NCBI GenBank assembly: GCA_009363875.1 | Contig: CM018694.1 | Span: 26,049,415-26,113,414, forward strand | Direction: 5' to 3' | Source: Mikania micrantha | Taxonomy: Eukaryota; Streptophyta; Magnoliopsida; Asterales; Asteraceae | Length of the DNA stretch: 64,000 nt | In this document: in pieces, positions 9,660 through 20,771 of the stretch | Layout: each line of letters starts with the position of its first letter | How positions within the stretch are numbered: position 1 is the stretch's first letter | Position numbers and translations under genes: made by a program | Notes under the pieces: model-generated | The model's database searches: none | What the model was told of the DNA's origin: nothing | What the model saw: only the letters and a program-made list of their open reading frames with translations

Positions 9660-12533
9660 ACGAAAGGGTCGAGCTTACAACCCGCCCAGACGCCATCCCA
9701 CCACATACTAAACCACATATGACATTGTTGTTAATGATAATTAAGTGTTTTACCTACCATCCAATCTTAATTCCCTCATAGCTTCAAGCATTCTAGTTAA
9801 GATTTCATGTAGTTTAGTAGTCAAAAAATAGCCTTGCAACCCTCTCGGTAACAACCTTAACCTAATTAACATCACATGTAATATCCAGATCCGTATGCTT
9901 ATATATAGTGCATACGAAAGGGTCGAGCCTACAACCCGCCCAGACGCCATCCCACCACATACTAAACCACATATGACATTGTTGTTAATGATAATCAAGC
10001 GTTTTACCTACCATACAATCCCATTTCCTTTATAGATTTAGCATTCTATTTCTGAGTTTACATTACGCACACAATAGTATCGGAAAGTCAGTTGAATCAA
10101 GAAAAACATTGAATAACTAGTAGGGCTTAACCAATTTCAAGACGCGGCGTCCAATCAGTCTGTCTTACAAGATTCTAACAACGAAGAACACTGATGACTA
10201 GTCGGGCTTTACCACTGTCAAGGCGCGGCGGCCAATCAGTCTGTCTTACGATGTCCAATAGCTTTAGCATTCAAGTTTATAGCATTCACATAGCTTAGCG
10301 GTTAAGTATCACAAAATAGAGTGGAATCATGAAGAACACTGTATGGAAAGCACTGACAGGCCAACCAGTCTGTCTTACATGAACTTGACAACAAAGAACA
10401 CTGATGACTAGTTGGGGTTGACCAATGTCAAGACGTGGCTGTCACTCAGCTTGTCTTACGATGTCCGATAGCTTTAGCATTCAAGTTTATAGCATTCACA
10501 TAGCCTGGCATTCACGTATCTTGTGCACAAGTACTAGCTTGTAGTCTTTGCATTTCAAGCGTCTCAAGCATATAAGATTTTAAGCATTTCTAGCATTTCC
10601 AAGCATTTCAAGCATTTCAAGCATAAGAGTCTTTCAGAGTTTAAGTATACAAGCTTCAAAGGATAATTTATAAAAGCCTTTTAGAGTTTTAGTTTTTTCT
10701 TTCTTAAGCATTTAGAAGTTTCAAAGCATTAAGCAAATAAGTATAAGTGTATGCAGTACTAGCATTAAGAGTAAGAGTATAAAGCATTAGCGTTAAGTAT
10801 TAGTGTATAAAGCATTAGCATTTGGAATAATTGTATAAATTATTAGCCTTTAGAATATGTGTATAAAGTATTAGTATTTAGAATGGAGCATTAGCTTTTA
10901 ATATATGTGTATAAAGCATCATCATATGGAATAAGTGTATAAAGCATTAGTGTTTATAATAAAGCTTAGCCTTTTAGCATAAGTGTATACAACATTAGCA
11001 TTATGAATAAGTGTAAAAGAGTTTAAGAAACATTTAAACATTTATTTAAACATTCATGTAGTTTCCCCATGTGTTTAGCCCAACTTATAACCAACACTCC
11101 ATGGTTAGGCCTTATGATCGTTTAGGAGGCCTTAGTGTATAACTCTAGTATGTTTCTTCTCCCATGCATGCATCCACGTAAGTCCCCATGCACACACACC
11201 ATGTGGTCACCTTGCACGCATGTTTACGTACTCATCCCATGCATAAGCAACCCAACCCGATTCATGTCTTGACCGGACAACCATGAGGCCGTATAAGGGA
11301 TGGGCCGAACTACTTGGGCCGACTGAACTTGGGTTAGGCCGAATGAGGATGGGGCGAAGGGACTGGGCCGCATGGGTCTTGGCCGAACTAGAGTTGAGCC
11401 GAATGAATGCTGGACCGATTGAATAGGTACTGAGTCGAATGGCTTTGGCCGTATGTGGCTTGGCTGAATGAGTATGGTGCGAGTGAGGGGTGAGCCAACC
11501 GAATAGTAGGGTGGCCGAATGTGTTCATGGCCAAATGGGGTCCTGCCATGTGAGCTTGCCCTATTGAATGAAGGTTGTTTGCCATTAGGTCGTTCGAAGT
11601 TCCAGGGTGCAGCCATGCTTTTTGAGTCAATCGGCTAGATATTGAACTAATGTTTGTCCCTACATCATTCTATGGTGTTGGTGGGCGATTTCCCTAAGGT
11701 TTAAAGTGGGTTTAGCCGGCTTAAATGGTGTTCAAACCTAAGGGTTATCAAAACCCTAAAACCGTGACAAACATCGCATTTTCACCTCAAATCAGATGAT
11801 CTTGGGTTCTAGATCCTTGTACTTTCGTGATCTACGTGATGTGGTGGTCGTTTAGACACCAAAAACACTCGATTTGGTTGAGAAATGAGAGAGATAGAGT
11901 GTGGGTTTCTAGAGAGAGAGTGTAGAGAGAGAAAGGGCCAAAAAATAGGGTTTGGGGCTGGTTGTTGATGGTGGTTGTGGTCTTGAATGCCACATTAAAT
12001 GGGTTTAAATTACCCGGTTACGTTCGGGTTCGTTCGGTTTCGCTCGGTCTTGCGTAAAAGCGTCGGTTCATGTTCGTTTTCGTAACGAACGTCTCGGTTT
12101 TAAAAGTAAAGTTTATAAAATTATTTTAGGTAGTCATTCCTAGTAAATTAACTAAATATCTTTCGTTTATTTAAATTTTCTGGAAATATTTAATTTATAA
12201 TTTAAATTGAATCGTATATTCGTCGCGTGTATTCGTTCGAATCGTCACCCGTACAAATACAACGATAAGTATACTATTCAATATCGTTTTCTAATTATTG
12301 GACATCATTCAGAACGTTAAACTTTCAGATATATTCGTACAGATCATCACCTATACGAATAATCCGTCCATTTTGCATTCATGTAACGACGTCCGTTATT
12401 GTTTTGTTCTGTTCAAACTCGCATACGTTTATACATAATAGCATCCTAACAAGCATTTATGTGTCAGTTCAGTGTTGTCAGGTATGTTTCTGACTGTTAA
12501 ACCGTGAATTTTGAATCAGGTTACTGAATCAAT
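9660..12533 (-). repeat. Giant gypsy LTR fragment A
   Basis: This is minus-orientation LTR sequence of the same family as the solo LTR at 45357-49440. It begins abruptly at the promoter repeat (a CGAAAGGGTCGAG unit at 9660-9760 and again at 9910-10020), so the 3' LTR end is lost. It continues through an AAGCATT-rich stretch (10500-11050), a GCCGAATG array (11265-11620), a GA-rich segment (11885-11940) and an AT-rich part with CGT-rich words (12000-12450). No coding frame in it looks real. It is interrupted at about 12534 by an oppositely oriented relative. Confidence 0.75.
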
Positions 12534-13519
12534 TGCATTATTAGGTTTGTGTCAGAAACACCACCAGAACAGTGATCTGAACAGTAATGTGAACAGTAAA
12601 TCAGGTACGTTTCAGTTATCATTCATATATCATTGTCATTACATGTTAGCATAGCACAGTTCAGACTCAATTCAGAAACAAAGCTCAGAATTATGGTTCT
12701 TCAGTCAGATAATTATCTGGCATCACAGAACCATCATGTGATTATGTGTTAGGATTTTATTACGTATAAACGTATGGGAGGCTTTACAAGAAAAAACAAC
12801 ACGAATGTCCTTATGTGAATGCTAAATCTACGGATTATCGCCGTTCTGAATGATATCCAATAATTAGAAAACAATATTGAAAAGTATAGTTATCGCCGTG
12901 TTCGTACGGGTGACGATTCGAACGAGTACGCTCGACGACCGTACGATTCAATTTTAAACCGTAAATCAAATATTTCTAAAAATTTAAAATAAATAAAAGA
13001 TATTTAGTTAATTTACTAGGAATAACCACTTAAAATAATTTTAAAATTTCTATCTTAAAAATGATTCGTTTCGTTACGACAACGACGAGAAATCGGTGTT
13101 TTACGCAAAACCATGCGAAACCGAACGAAACCGGGTGCATTCGTGCCATTTAATGTGGCATTAAACCTCACAACTACCACCACCAACCAGCCATTTTCCC
13201 AAAATTTTCGAGCTCTCTCTCTAGTTTCTCTCTCTATAAGAAGAAGCCCTAAATTCTTCAAATCTTCACGAAATCAACTTATTTTGGTGTCAAAACAACC
13301 ATCTCAACTCCTAGATCAGAGAAGTACAACTGATCTAAAGTTCTATCCAGCAGATTCGAGGTAGATATGGATTCTTTGTTCGTTTTTTTAGGGTTTTATA
13401 ACCCTCTTGGTCGCCCCTCTCTTGAGCATAATCCACGCCTCAAAACCTTAGGGTAACACCACACAACCAATCAAGAGTGATGTAGGAACATGTTGGACAC
13501 CATGAGATGGCCTCAGATC

Positions 13520-13930
13520 TCGGATGGGACGACTGCATCTGGGCCAAAGATCAACCAGCCGAATGGCTGTGTGTCTGGTTGGTCGAAAGACCAATGGGCC
13601 GTATAAGCCACTCCATGGTGCCGAATGGCCTTAAGGCCGAATGAGGCACATTCGATCGGTGACACCTTCGGCAAATCCTCCCATTCGGTGGTCTTCATTC
13701 GGTTGGAGCTACATTCGCCCATCATTCGGCCAGGTCAACCTAAGTCCCCCACTCCCTTTCGGCCAAGACTACTTCGACCCTAACTCTCATTCGGCTGGCC
13801 CTCATTCGACCGAGTCTTATTCGCTATCGCCGTCATTCGGTCCATGCTCATTCTTCTCAAACCTCATTCGAGTCAGCCTTCATTCGAATGGCTGCTTCAT
13901 TCGCTGGTCAAGAGGGTTTGATCGAAAGAA
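13520..13930. repeat. GCCGAATG / CATTCGGC motif array in LTR B
   Basis: More than a dozen copies of CATTCG or CGAATG, often extended to GGCCGAATG or CATTCGGCC, occur in about 400 bp on both strands. The equivalent position of fragment A (11265-11620) has the same motif. Reading frames across the array give repetitive FGP/HSAG-like peptides that I regard as spurious. Confidence 0.85.
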
Positions 13931-15744
13931 CTAGAATCGAGTAGGGTTTGGATCACATGGCAGGCATGCGTTTTATGTGTGTGTGCATGGGGATAACACT
14001 AAGGTTTCATTCATGCAAACCAACCTTGGGAAAAGTTAGGGTTTTATACAAAGGATATGGGTTTCTTTATCATGCAAACAACTGAGTAGGGATTTTAATA
14101 TCCCTTAAATAAACATAGAGCACTAGAGGAACCATCAAGAAATCGTGAAGCCTCAACGAAAGCCTAAGGTTTGAGTGTTAACGTAACCATTAACACTTCA
14201 ACTCTAAGAAAATCCATGAAAATACGTAACTAACCTAGAGGTTTTATTGAAATCATCTAGGTTTAGTTAAGCAAAGAGCTAGCAAGAAATCACTTGAAGA
14301 TCAAAGTCGAGTAATGGGCCCGAAGTTGGCCCAATGGGCTTAATCAAAGCCCAACATGTGTAAACTCACATTTCTTAAATTACTTATGTTTTAATAAAAG
14401 AAGTTAAGTTTAAAATTTTATTAAGTCAATTTAAATGACTTTAAATAAGTGTTTATCATATATTGAATTAACTTAACTAAAGGCTTATAATTAATAATGT
14501 GGGATAGGGATTAATTATGGGAATTGTCTTAGTTTAGATAGAAATAGTTCTAGAAACGCATTAGTAATCTAGGACACGTATTTGCACGCCGAGACCAAAA
14601 CCTAGATACGGCGACTATCATATATACTTATCGTATTCGAATTATCTTAAAAACAACTCAAGTACTGAAGATACTTAGGTTACAACAACGAGTGCGCATT
14701 TTGTGGTAAATCAATACAGAGCAACACAGGTGAGTTCATTGCCCCTTTTCTAAACATTTTGTTTTAAAACGAGGGTCTGAGAAGCATGCGTAAACTGTTT
14801 TATTTAAATTGTTTACTTAAATGCTTTTATTCATTATATGTTAAATCTTTATGCTTGTTGATACTCCTAGACTCCTGTCTAGGGAATTACTATGCAGATC
14901 AAATTATCAAGTTAATTAAATTACTCTTATCAGTAATACTTTAACTCTAAACTCTAAAAAAACCCTTAGCCCATCAAGCTCAAATTCAAGAACCTAAATT
15001 CAAAGTGAAATCAAAGGAACTAAAGCTAAAGATCATGTTCAAAGAAACCAAATTCAGTGTGTGATTTGAGAACAAAGGATCATAATAAGAATCAATTATC
15101 ATTGTGAAATCATGAGAATTCTAAAGATCAAATCAAGAGGTTCAAGGAATCAGAAATCATAAATGTGTGTGAATCATAGAAATAATGAAATCATTAAGAC
15201 CTAATGAAATCATTAATACTTGAGTTAAGGTGGATGTCAGTTATATGGAAATCAAGACCACATTAACACACATAAAGTCCCGGCATAAATAGTAGACTCT
15301 TGTAGTCAAGCTATATGGGCAATAACGTGAACTATCAAATGAAATCAAAACCAAAATCAAGAGAATCAAAGAGATCAAGAATCAAAGGATATCCGTAAAG
15401 TCCCGGCATGTATAGTAGACCATTGGGTCAAGCTGATATGGGCATCATTAAAATCCCGGCACGCTCAGGTAGGCTCCTGGTGAGTCCTGCCTGATATGGG
15501 TCACGTGTGAGAGGGTACAACTTGGACAACCACCAACAACTAAGTCTAATTGATTGAGTCAAATAAGGCCCAATCATCATGTCTTAGTTGTATTTAAATG
15601 TTTATTTAATTATTTAATTAAATATTTAACATTATATTTCTATAATTGCTTTTGGGAAATCATGTAACTATGATGAACTCAAGAGGGTCAAAGGTGAAAC
15701 GAATTGTGGAAATCAGAATCTAAATCAAAGGGGAATGGAGTAAA

Positions 15745-16170
15745 ACACTTAATTATCATTAACAACAATATGCTAAGCAGTCCGGTATGTGGTGGGATGT
15801 TGGCTGGGGCTTGTCCCCTACATATGCCCTATATATAAGCATACTTGATTGGATAGCATAGGTGGTTGGTGATGAGGTTAAGGTTGTCATTTCGGGGGAT
15901 CAAGGTAAACTTTTCAGGGTAATCAAATGCTATGAATCATATATCATGAAATCAAAGGTATGGGATGAAATGCTTAATTATCACCAGGAACAATATATCA
16001 TGTGGTTTGGTATGTGGTAGGATGTTGGCTGGGGCTTGTCCCCTACATATGCCCTATATATAAGCATACTGAATTTGATGATACAGGTGGTTAATGGTGA
16101 GGTTAAGGTGGTCATTAAGGTCATTCAAACTCATTTTTATAAAACTATATGCACTCACCAACCATGTGTT
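15745..16170 (+). promoter_or_regulatory. Tandemly duplicated LTR core promoter
   Basis: Two copies about 225 bp apart each contain GGCTGGGGCTTGTCCCCTAC followed by CCTATATATAAGCATACT (TATA at about 15825 and 16050). The TATA-like octamer and its spacing suggest a duplicated transcription start. Homologous double copies exist in fragment A and in the solo LTR at 45357-49440. Confidence 0.55.
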
Positions 16171-16552
16171 GACTTTATTTTTGCATGACTTCTCAGGTGA
16201 CGAACAGGTCAATTAAGAAGTCATTTCTTTTGGATTAGGACTTCAAATAGAAGACATAGTATTTTGGACCTGCATACTTTTGGAACATCATTATACAATA
16301 TATTTTTGTATATCTTGTGCAGATACAAGATAGAAATTTATGATGTTGATGGTGGATTTACATTGTTAAATTATAAACAATACAGATGTAATTTAACTTT
16401 GTAATTCTATTCTATTTAGCATTTCTCATTTATATCATGTGCAATGTAAACAATCTGATCATCATGATTATCACTCACGATATCGCGCCCCGTGAACCGT
16501 CCGCCCGACGGGGAATCCGATCCAACCCCGCCGGCTCGGGGTGTGACCATTT

Positions 16553-16612
16553 ATGTCTGAGTTACTGTGCAAGTTACTGTTCTGGTTACGATTCCGGCAT
16601 TGGTGTTACAAT
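16553..16612 (-). repeat. Terminal fragment of giant gypsy LTR A
   Basis: Sixty bases ending GGTGTTACA match the end of the minus-oriented giant LTR (compare 49380-49440 ending GATATTACA). This is the far end of fragment A beyond LTR B and abuts the copia gag. Confidence 0.65.
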
Positions 16613-16754
16613 AATCATATAATGAAAGTAACTTTCGAGCTTTGTTCGAATTCCTGGTCTCTGTCTCAGTAAGCAGCAGGTTCTGAATTATGTTGTTCTG
16701 ATTAGCCATCAATGCAAGTTCCTCCATTTGGTCAAGAATAAACTTATCCAACAC
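16613..16754 (-). pseudogene. Ty1/copia gag, N-terminal part (outer element)
   Basis: The minus strand from ATG at about 16730-16754 encodes MEELALMANQNNIIQNLLL and TETETRNSNKA, matching the plus-strand copy starting at 56124 (MDELALMTN, TETETGNSNKA). The gag is cut at the LTR end at 16612 and resumes at 9659. Confidence 0.85.
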
Positions 16755-17281
16755 TTAGAAAAATTTTAGGACTAATGGCCGAATGTCGGGGTATGAATGA
16801 CTCCGAATGAATCTAGTAGGTCGAATGACTCTTCAGATGCGAATGACAACTCAACCGAATGACTTGTTGACCAAATGACTTCTTCTAATGCGAATGAGTG
16901 GTGACCGAATGGCTAAGCAACTAAATGAGACCTATTCGTATGAGTTCTTTTGACTGAATGAGACCTATTCGACTGAATGACTTATTCGCACAATAGTTAT
17001 TCGCATGATCGACTCATTCGTATAAACATGGGTTTGCAGCAACAAAAATTTGATATCTTTGGATTTTGATTGAATCTGACCACGAAATTTGGTATGGAAC
17101 CTCAGGACAACGTTACCAAGCTATAGGAATGCTTGATTTATCAAAACAGCCAGAAAAACCCACTGATTGTTGATGAAACAGTAACTTGAAGTGCAAGAAA
17201 ATCAGGGTTTTCAAAAATCTCGAAGCAACAATCTGAAATAAGATGATTTAGATCGAAAATCGAGCAGAATCAAGAGCCAAA
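16755..17281 (-). other. Leader of the outer copia element
   Basis: This is the untranslated region between PBS and gag. It contains a second array of CGAATG words (16778-17015) with many GAATGAC and ATTCGTATG units, then about 260 bp without recognisable features. The plus-strand relative has an equivalent array at 55830-56040. Confidence 0.7.
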
Positions 17282-17293
17282 GCTCTTATACCA
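17282..17293 (-). other. Primer-binding site variant TGGTATAAGAGC
   Basis: This is one mismatch from the tRNA-iMet site (TGGTATCAGAGC) and three bases inside the LTR end at 17297. The same variant is present at 55521-55532. The 3' half of the PBS pairs with GGCTCTTG just downstream to form a possible hairpin. Confidence 0.85.
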
Positions 17294-17296
17294 CTT

Positions 17297-17808
17297 TGTA
17301 GGACCTAATAAACCCTCAAAAACTACTCAGTTGCTTGAGAGATCTGCTCGACAGGCCCATGAATAGTGCGGAATCCTATTCAAGGGTTTTCCAATCAAAA
17401 CTACCAATCCCCGTGGCAATCTGACGATGAGGACTCAACGTTTTGATCAAAATCGAAGACCAAGGGGTGAGAATCAAAGTTGGAGAATAAAGAGCGACTC
17501 AAGACCATAGGAATATGACAAAGGAATGCTCAGGGGATACAGGAGGATCGAAAAAGTTATGAAACATTATGTTTGCATCCCTATATATAAGTTGTACTTA
17601 TTCCGCCGAATGAGTGGTGCGAAACATTCATTCGGCGAATGGCTCAGCCGAATGAGCTAAAACAACCGAATGAGTCATGCGGATGACTCATTCGTTCGCC
17701 CAAGTCATTCGCTAGGCGTTCATTCGCCCGAATGAACTCATTCTTTGGTGTCATTCGCACGAATGGGTCGATATGATAGTAATAGTCAAAGTCAACCATA
17801 GATTAACA
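17297..17808 (-). repeat. 5' LTR of the outer copia element
   Basis: About 512 bp, ending ACCTACA on the minus strand beside the PBS and starting at about 17808 (TGTTAATC). The TATA box (17581-17590, CTATATATAA on the plus strand) is preceded in U3 by a CATTCG/CGAATG array at 17605-17770. The 3' LTR lies outside the window, so the target duplication cannot be checked. Confidence 0.8.
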
Positions 17809-17917
17809 TATTAAACTCAATTAAACATATACTAACAATACATAAAGGTGTATTTCATTACTGATAAGAACTTTACATAATCAAATACATACAAAGTACG
17901 GAACTAGGGATATTACA
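17809..17917 (-). repeat. Short gypsy LTR end
   Basis: About 110 bp end in GGGATATTACA, like other gypsy LTR termini in the window, right where a gypsy RT frame (17918 onward) is cut. It looks like the remains of an LTR inserted into that RT, later entered or bordered by the copia LTR. Confidence 0.5.
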
Positions 17918-18471
17918 TGCATCTACAACCATATGCCCCAATAATTGTACTTCTTGTAACAAGAAAGCACACTTGAAAAATTTCACATAAAATTGCTCCC
18001 TATGGAGTGTTTCAAGCAACTCACACAAATGACATGCGTGATCCTCCTCATTTTTGGAGTAGATCAGAATATCATCAATGAACATAATGACTGATCTATC
18101 CAACATTGGTCTACATACCCCATTCCTTAGATCCATGAATGTCGTCGGTGCATTCGTCAAACCAAAAGACATGACGAGAAATTCGTAATGCACATATCGA
18201 GTGCGAAACGCTGTCTTCTCCACATCTTCATTCCTAACCTTCAGTTGATGATATCCCGGCCGAAGATCAATTTTAGAAAACCACTTGGCACCTTGCAACT
18301 GGTCAAAAAGATCCTCACAGTTAACTCGTTCAACTCCTGGTAGTTGATACCCATCCTCTTACTCCCATCTTTCTTCTTAACAAAGAGCACCGGAGCACCC
18401 CAAGGTGAGATTCTAGAACGGATGAAACCTTTGTCAAGAAGTTCTTGTATTTGAGTCACTAACTCTTTCAT
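17918..18471 (-). pseudogene. Ty3/gypsy reverse transcriptase fragment
   Basis: Two overlapping minus frames together cover the first RT motifs (LLDKGFIRSRISPWGAPVLF, VKKKDGSKRM), KIDLRPGYHQLKV, FGLTNAP and the catalytic FIDDILIYSK, ending at LLGHMVV. A frameshift near 18300 separates the halves. RNase H and integrase are missing because the sequence changes to LTR at 17917. Confidence 0.88.
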
Positions 18472-19323
18472 TTATGTTGTGCCAATTGATAAGGATTTTT
18501 AGCTATCGGCTTAGCTGAAGGAACCAAATCTATCCTGAACTCGACATCTCTTTCCGAAGGAACTCCCGGCAGGTCATCCGCGAAGACATCCGAGCATATC
18601 ACAATCCCATCTCCCTTTTCTCCATGGATGATTACTTCCTTCCCACTTTGTGACATCAATTGAATTATTTTTTGATTACAAACTATATTGGCTTGGTTGG
18701 AGAACAACCAATCCATTCCCACTACCAGATCAAATTCTCATAACAACAAGGGTATTAGATCAATCGTATAATCCTAATCTTCTATGGTGATCTTACAATT
18801 CCGGTATACATCAAACACCAAGAAATTCTTAGAATCTGCCACTTCTATTTCTAAGGGTGAAATTAGTTTCTCTAATACAAAAGATCCATGATGAATAAAT
18901 TTTGTGGATACAAAAATATTTGCTAGCTCCTGAATCAAACAATACATAAGCGGGTATAGAATTTACTAGAAAGGTACCTGTCACAACATCCCCCGTATCC
19001 TTGGCTTCATCACCAGTAATTTGAAAAGCTCGACCTTTAGGTTTAGGTACTTCAAATTTATTTCCACTCTCGCTTCCCTTGAAGGAACGGGTATCACCAC
19101 CACTAGATGCAGCTCCCCTCAGTTTTGGACATTCACTTTTCTTGTGACCAGGCTTGTAAAATTTGTGAGACAAATGTAGTGGGCTTGTGCATTGAGTAGC
19201 GAGATGTCCTTGCTTGCCACATTTATAATAATTCATGGACTTAGCATAACATTCGCCCACATGATTTCCCCCACAAGTAGTGCAATGACGAATCTCACGA
19301 GCTCCCGCAAACTTCTTTAGCAA
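18472..19323 (-). pseudogene. Gypsy nucleocapsid knuckles and aspartic protease
   Basis: The frame at 18829-19323 has degenerate knuckles (YKCGKQGHLATQC; HKFYKPGHKKSEC, where the first Cys is lost). The protease follows with GTFLVNSIPAYVLFDSGAS, active site DSGA intact. The distal protease (MGMDWLFSNQANIVCN) and the linker to RT (VFADDLPGVPSERDVEF) are at 18468-18722, separated by stops. The order gag-PR-RT is that of Ty3/gypsy. Confidence 0.85.
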
Positions 19324-19339
19324 GTTCTATTGTTTTGGC

Positions 19340-20123
19340 TTCTTAGATGGCCCACCTTCTTTTTCAACTATCCGTTTCTCACCATGTTCCTCCTATATGT
19401 TTAACGCCAGTTCCCTTTCCCTTGCCTAATCAAAAAGTTCTGATAGGGTTTCACATTTTGATGGTGTGAGAAATTCCCTATATTTAGCATTCAACATGCT
19501 ATGGTATCTGTTTATCCACATCCTCTCCATTTGCAAGAGATCGGGGAAAAACCTTGCCTTTTCAAAGAACACCGCAGTGATGGTATCTATACTCTCATTG
19601 TTGTGTCGCATATGTAAGAAATCTTCAGTTATGCAATCAATAGCTGTGGGCAAAATCGTTTAAGGAATAACTCCTTAAATTCAGCCCAAGTCAGACTTTT
19701 GATGCCCTTTCGCCCATTCTCCTTACGTAGGAGTTCCCACCAATCTTTAGCTCTCTCCCTAAGTTGATTCGCAACAAACACGACTTCATTTGTTGAATCA
19801 CAATGACACGTCTCGAAAGTGCATTCCATATCCGCTATCCACCTTTGACTTAGTAGTGGATCAACTTCACCTTTGAATTCTGAAGGTTTACATGCCACGA
19901 AATCCTTGTAGGTCACCTTTCTGGAAAGTCGTTAAATATCACCACTTGATTTAAGCGTAGCAAACTCTTGTCGAATAGAATCTAGTAATGATGCTTGCAT
20001 CCCGTCCATATGTGTAGGGATAGTAGCTTGAAGTGCTTTGGCCACTTCCTCTTTCAGCATTTCTCGTATTTGAGCGAGTTCGTTTACATGACCACCCTCC
20101 CTGGTATAATGTTCATCAGCCAT
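19340..20123 (-). pseudogene. Ty3/gypsy gag
   Basis: The gag starts at ATG 20123 (MADEHYTREGG). A TAA lies in the same frame just below 19932, then the capsid core CKPSEFKGEVDPLLSQRWI, RAKDWWELL and WAEFKELFLKRFCPQ follows (19629-19916). A shifted frame at 19426-19653 continues to the knuckles. Decayed but clearly the N-terminal part of the pol at 17918-19323. Confidence 0.85.
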
Positions 20124-20771
20124 TTATGTGTGATAAACAGTACCTGATTGTCCGGCAAGTCCGTACGGTACGTGTACTTTCACTATTTACTATGTGTAAA
20201 CACATTACGTAAACAGTTTTGTGACAACAGTAATCAGAAAACAAACAACAGTTGTACTTATTTAAGTGAAAACTTAAACACACTAAGTACAACAACTTAC
20301 GATAAACAACAGTTGTATGTGTTTGAGTGAAAACTTAAATACAGTAAATACAACAAAAACATGCTAAACAACAGTGTGCAAACAAATGTCGAAAACACAT
20401 CGGTTGCGATCTGATGTCAACAGGTGACTAAATCGATGATAGCATAGTGGTACCATAGGTTTGACAAACCTCCGGCGGTAGGGCAGGTATGTTGATCGTA
20501 TTATCATTTGGCCGGTAACAGATGACCGGTGACAGGGCGACATCAGTCAGGGTCTGGTAAACGACACATGGTGATAATAATATACAGTGATAATTGTAAT
20601 TAATCCTTCGTTTCTATTGACTAGTAGAGTGAGGCATTGATTTTCTCTCATGTCACATTACTAATAATAGTTTTGTTGAAGTCTATGAGAACACAAAGGT
20701 GATAGAGGTAAATTGGATGCATCGTGATCTAATTACGTGAGGATCACAATGGATCCCATTTAGGCTATATG
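20124..20771 (-). other. Leader or LTR part of the minus gypsy
   Basis: There is no gene here. A direct repeat of about 65-70 bp lies at 20235-20365 (AACAACAGTTGTA units with AGTGAAAACTTAAA). A degenerate PBS-like match (minus strand TGACATCAGATCG, about 20402-20415) suggests the LTR boundary is near 20420. The segment is broken at 20771 by the chromovirus insertion. Confidence 0.4.

Larger units (their letters stand above)
12534..16552 (+). repeat. Giant gypsy LTR B, probable solo LTR, about 4.0 kb
   Basis: The plus-strand LTR begins near 12534 (aligned to the revcomp end of the 45357-49440 LTR) and ends in CTCGGGGTGTGAC at 16552. In order it holds a CGT-rich region, a CT-rich segment (13210-13240), a GCCGAATG array (13520-13930), AT-rich sequence, two tandem promoter units (about 15745-16170) and the C/G-rich 3' end. 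There is no PBS or gag after it, so it is probably a solo LTR. I could not find a clear target duplication. It lies head to head with fragment A. Confidence 0.7.

Noticed and set aside
13641..13934. Open frames across the GCCGAATG arrays (also 11224-11616 minus, 13513-13725 minus)
   Set aside because: The peptides are just the short DNA repeat translated (FGP, HSAG words), lie inside LTRs, and occur in several frames at once.
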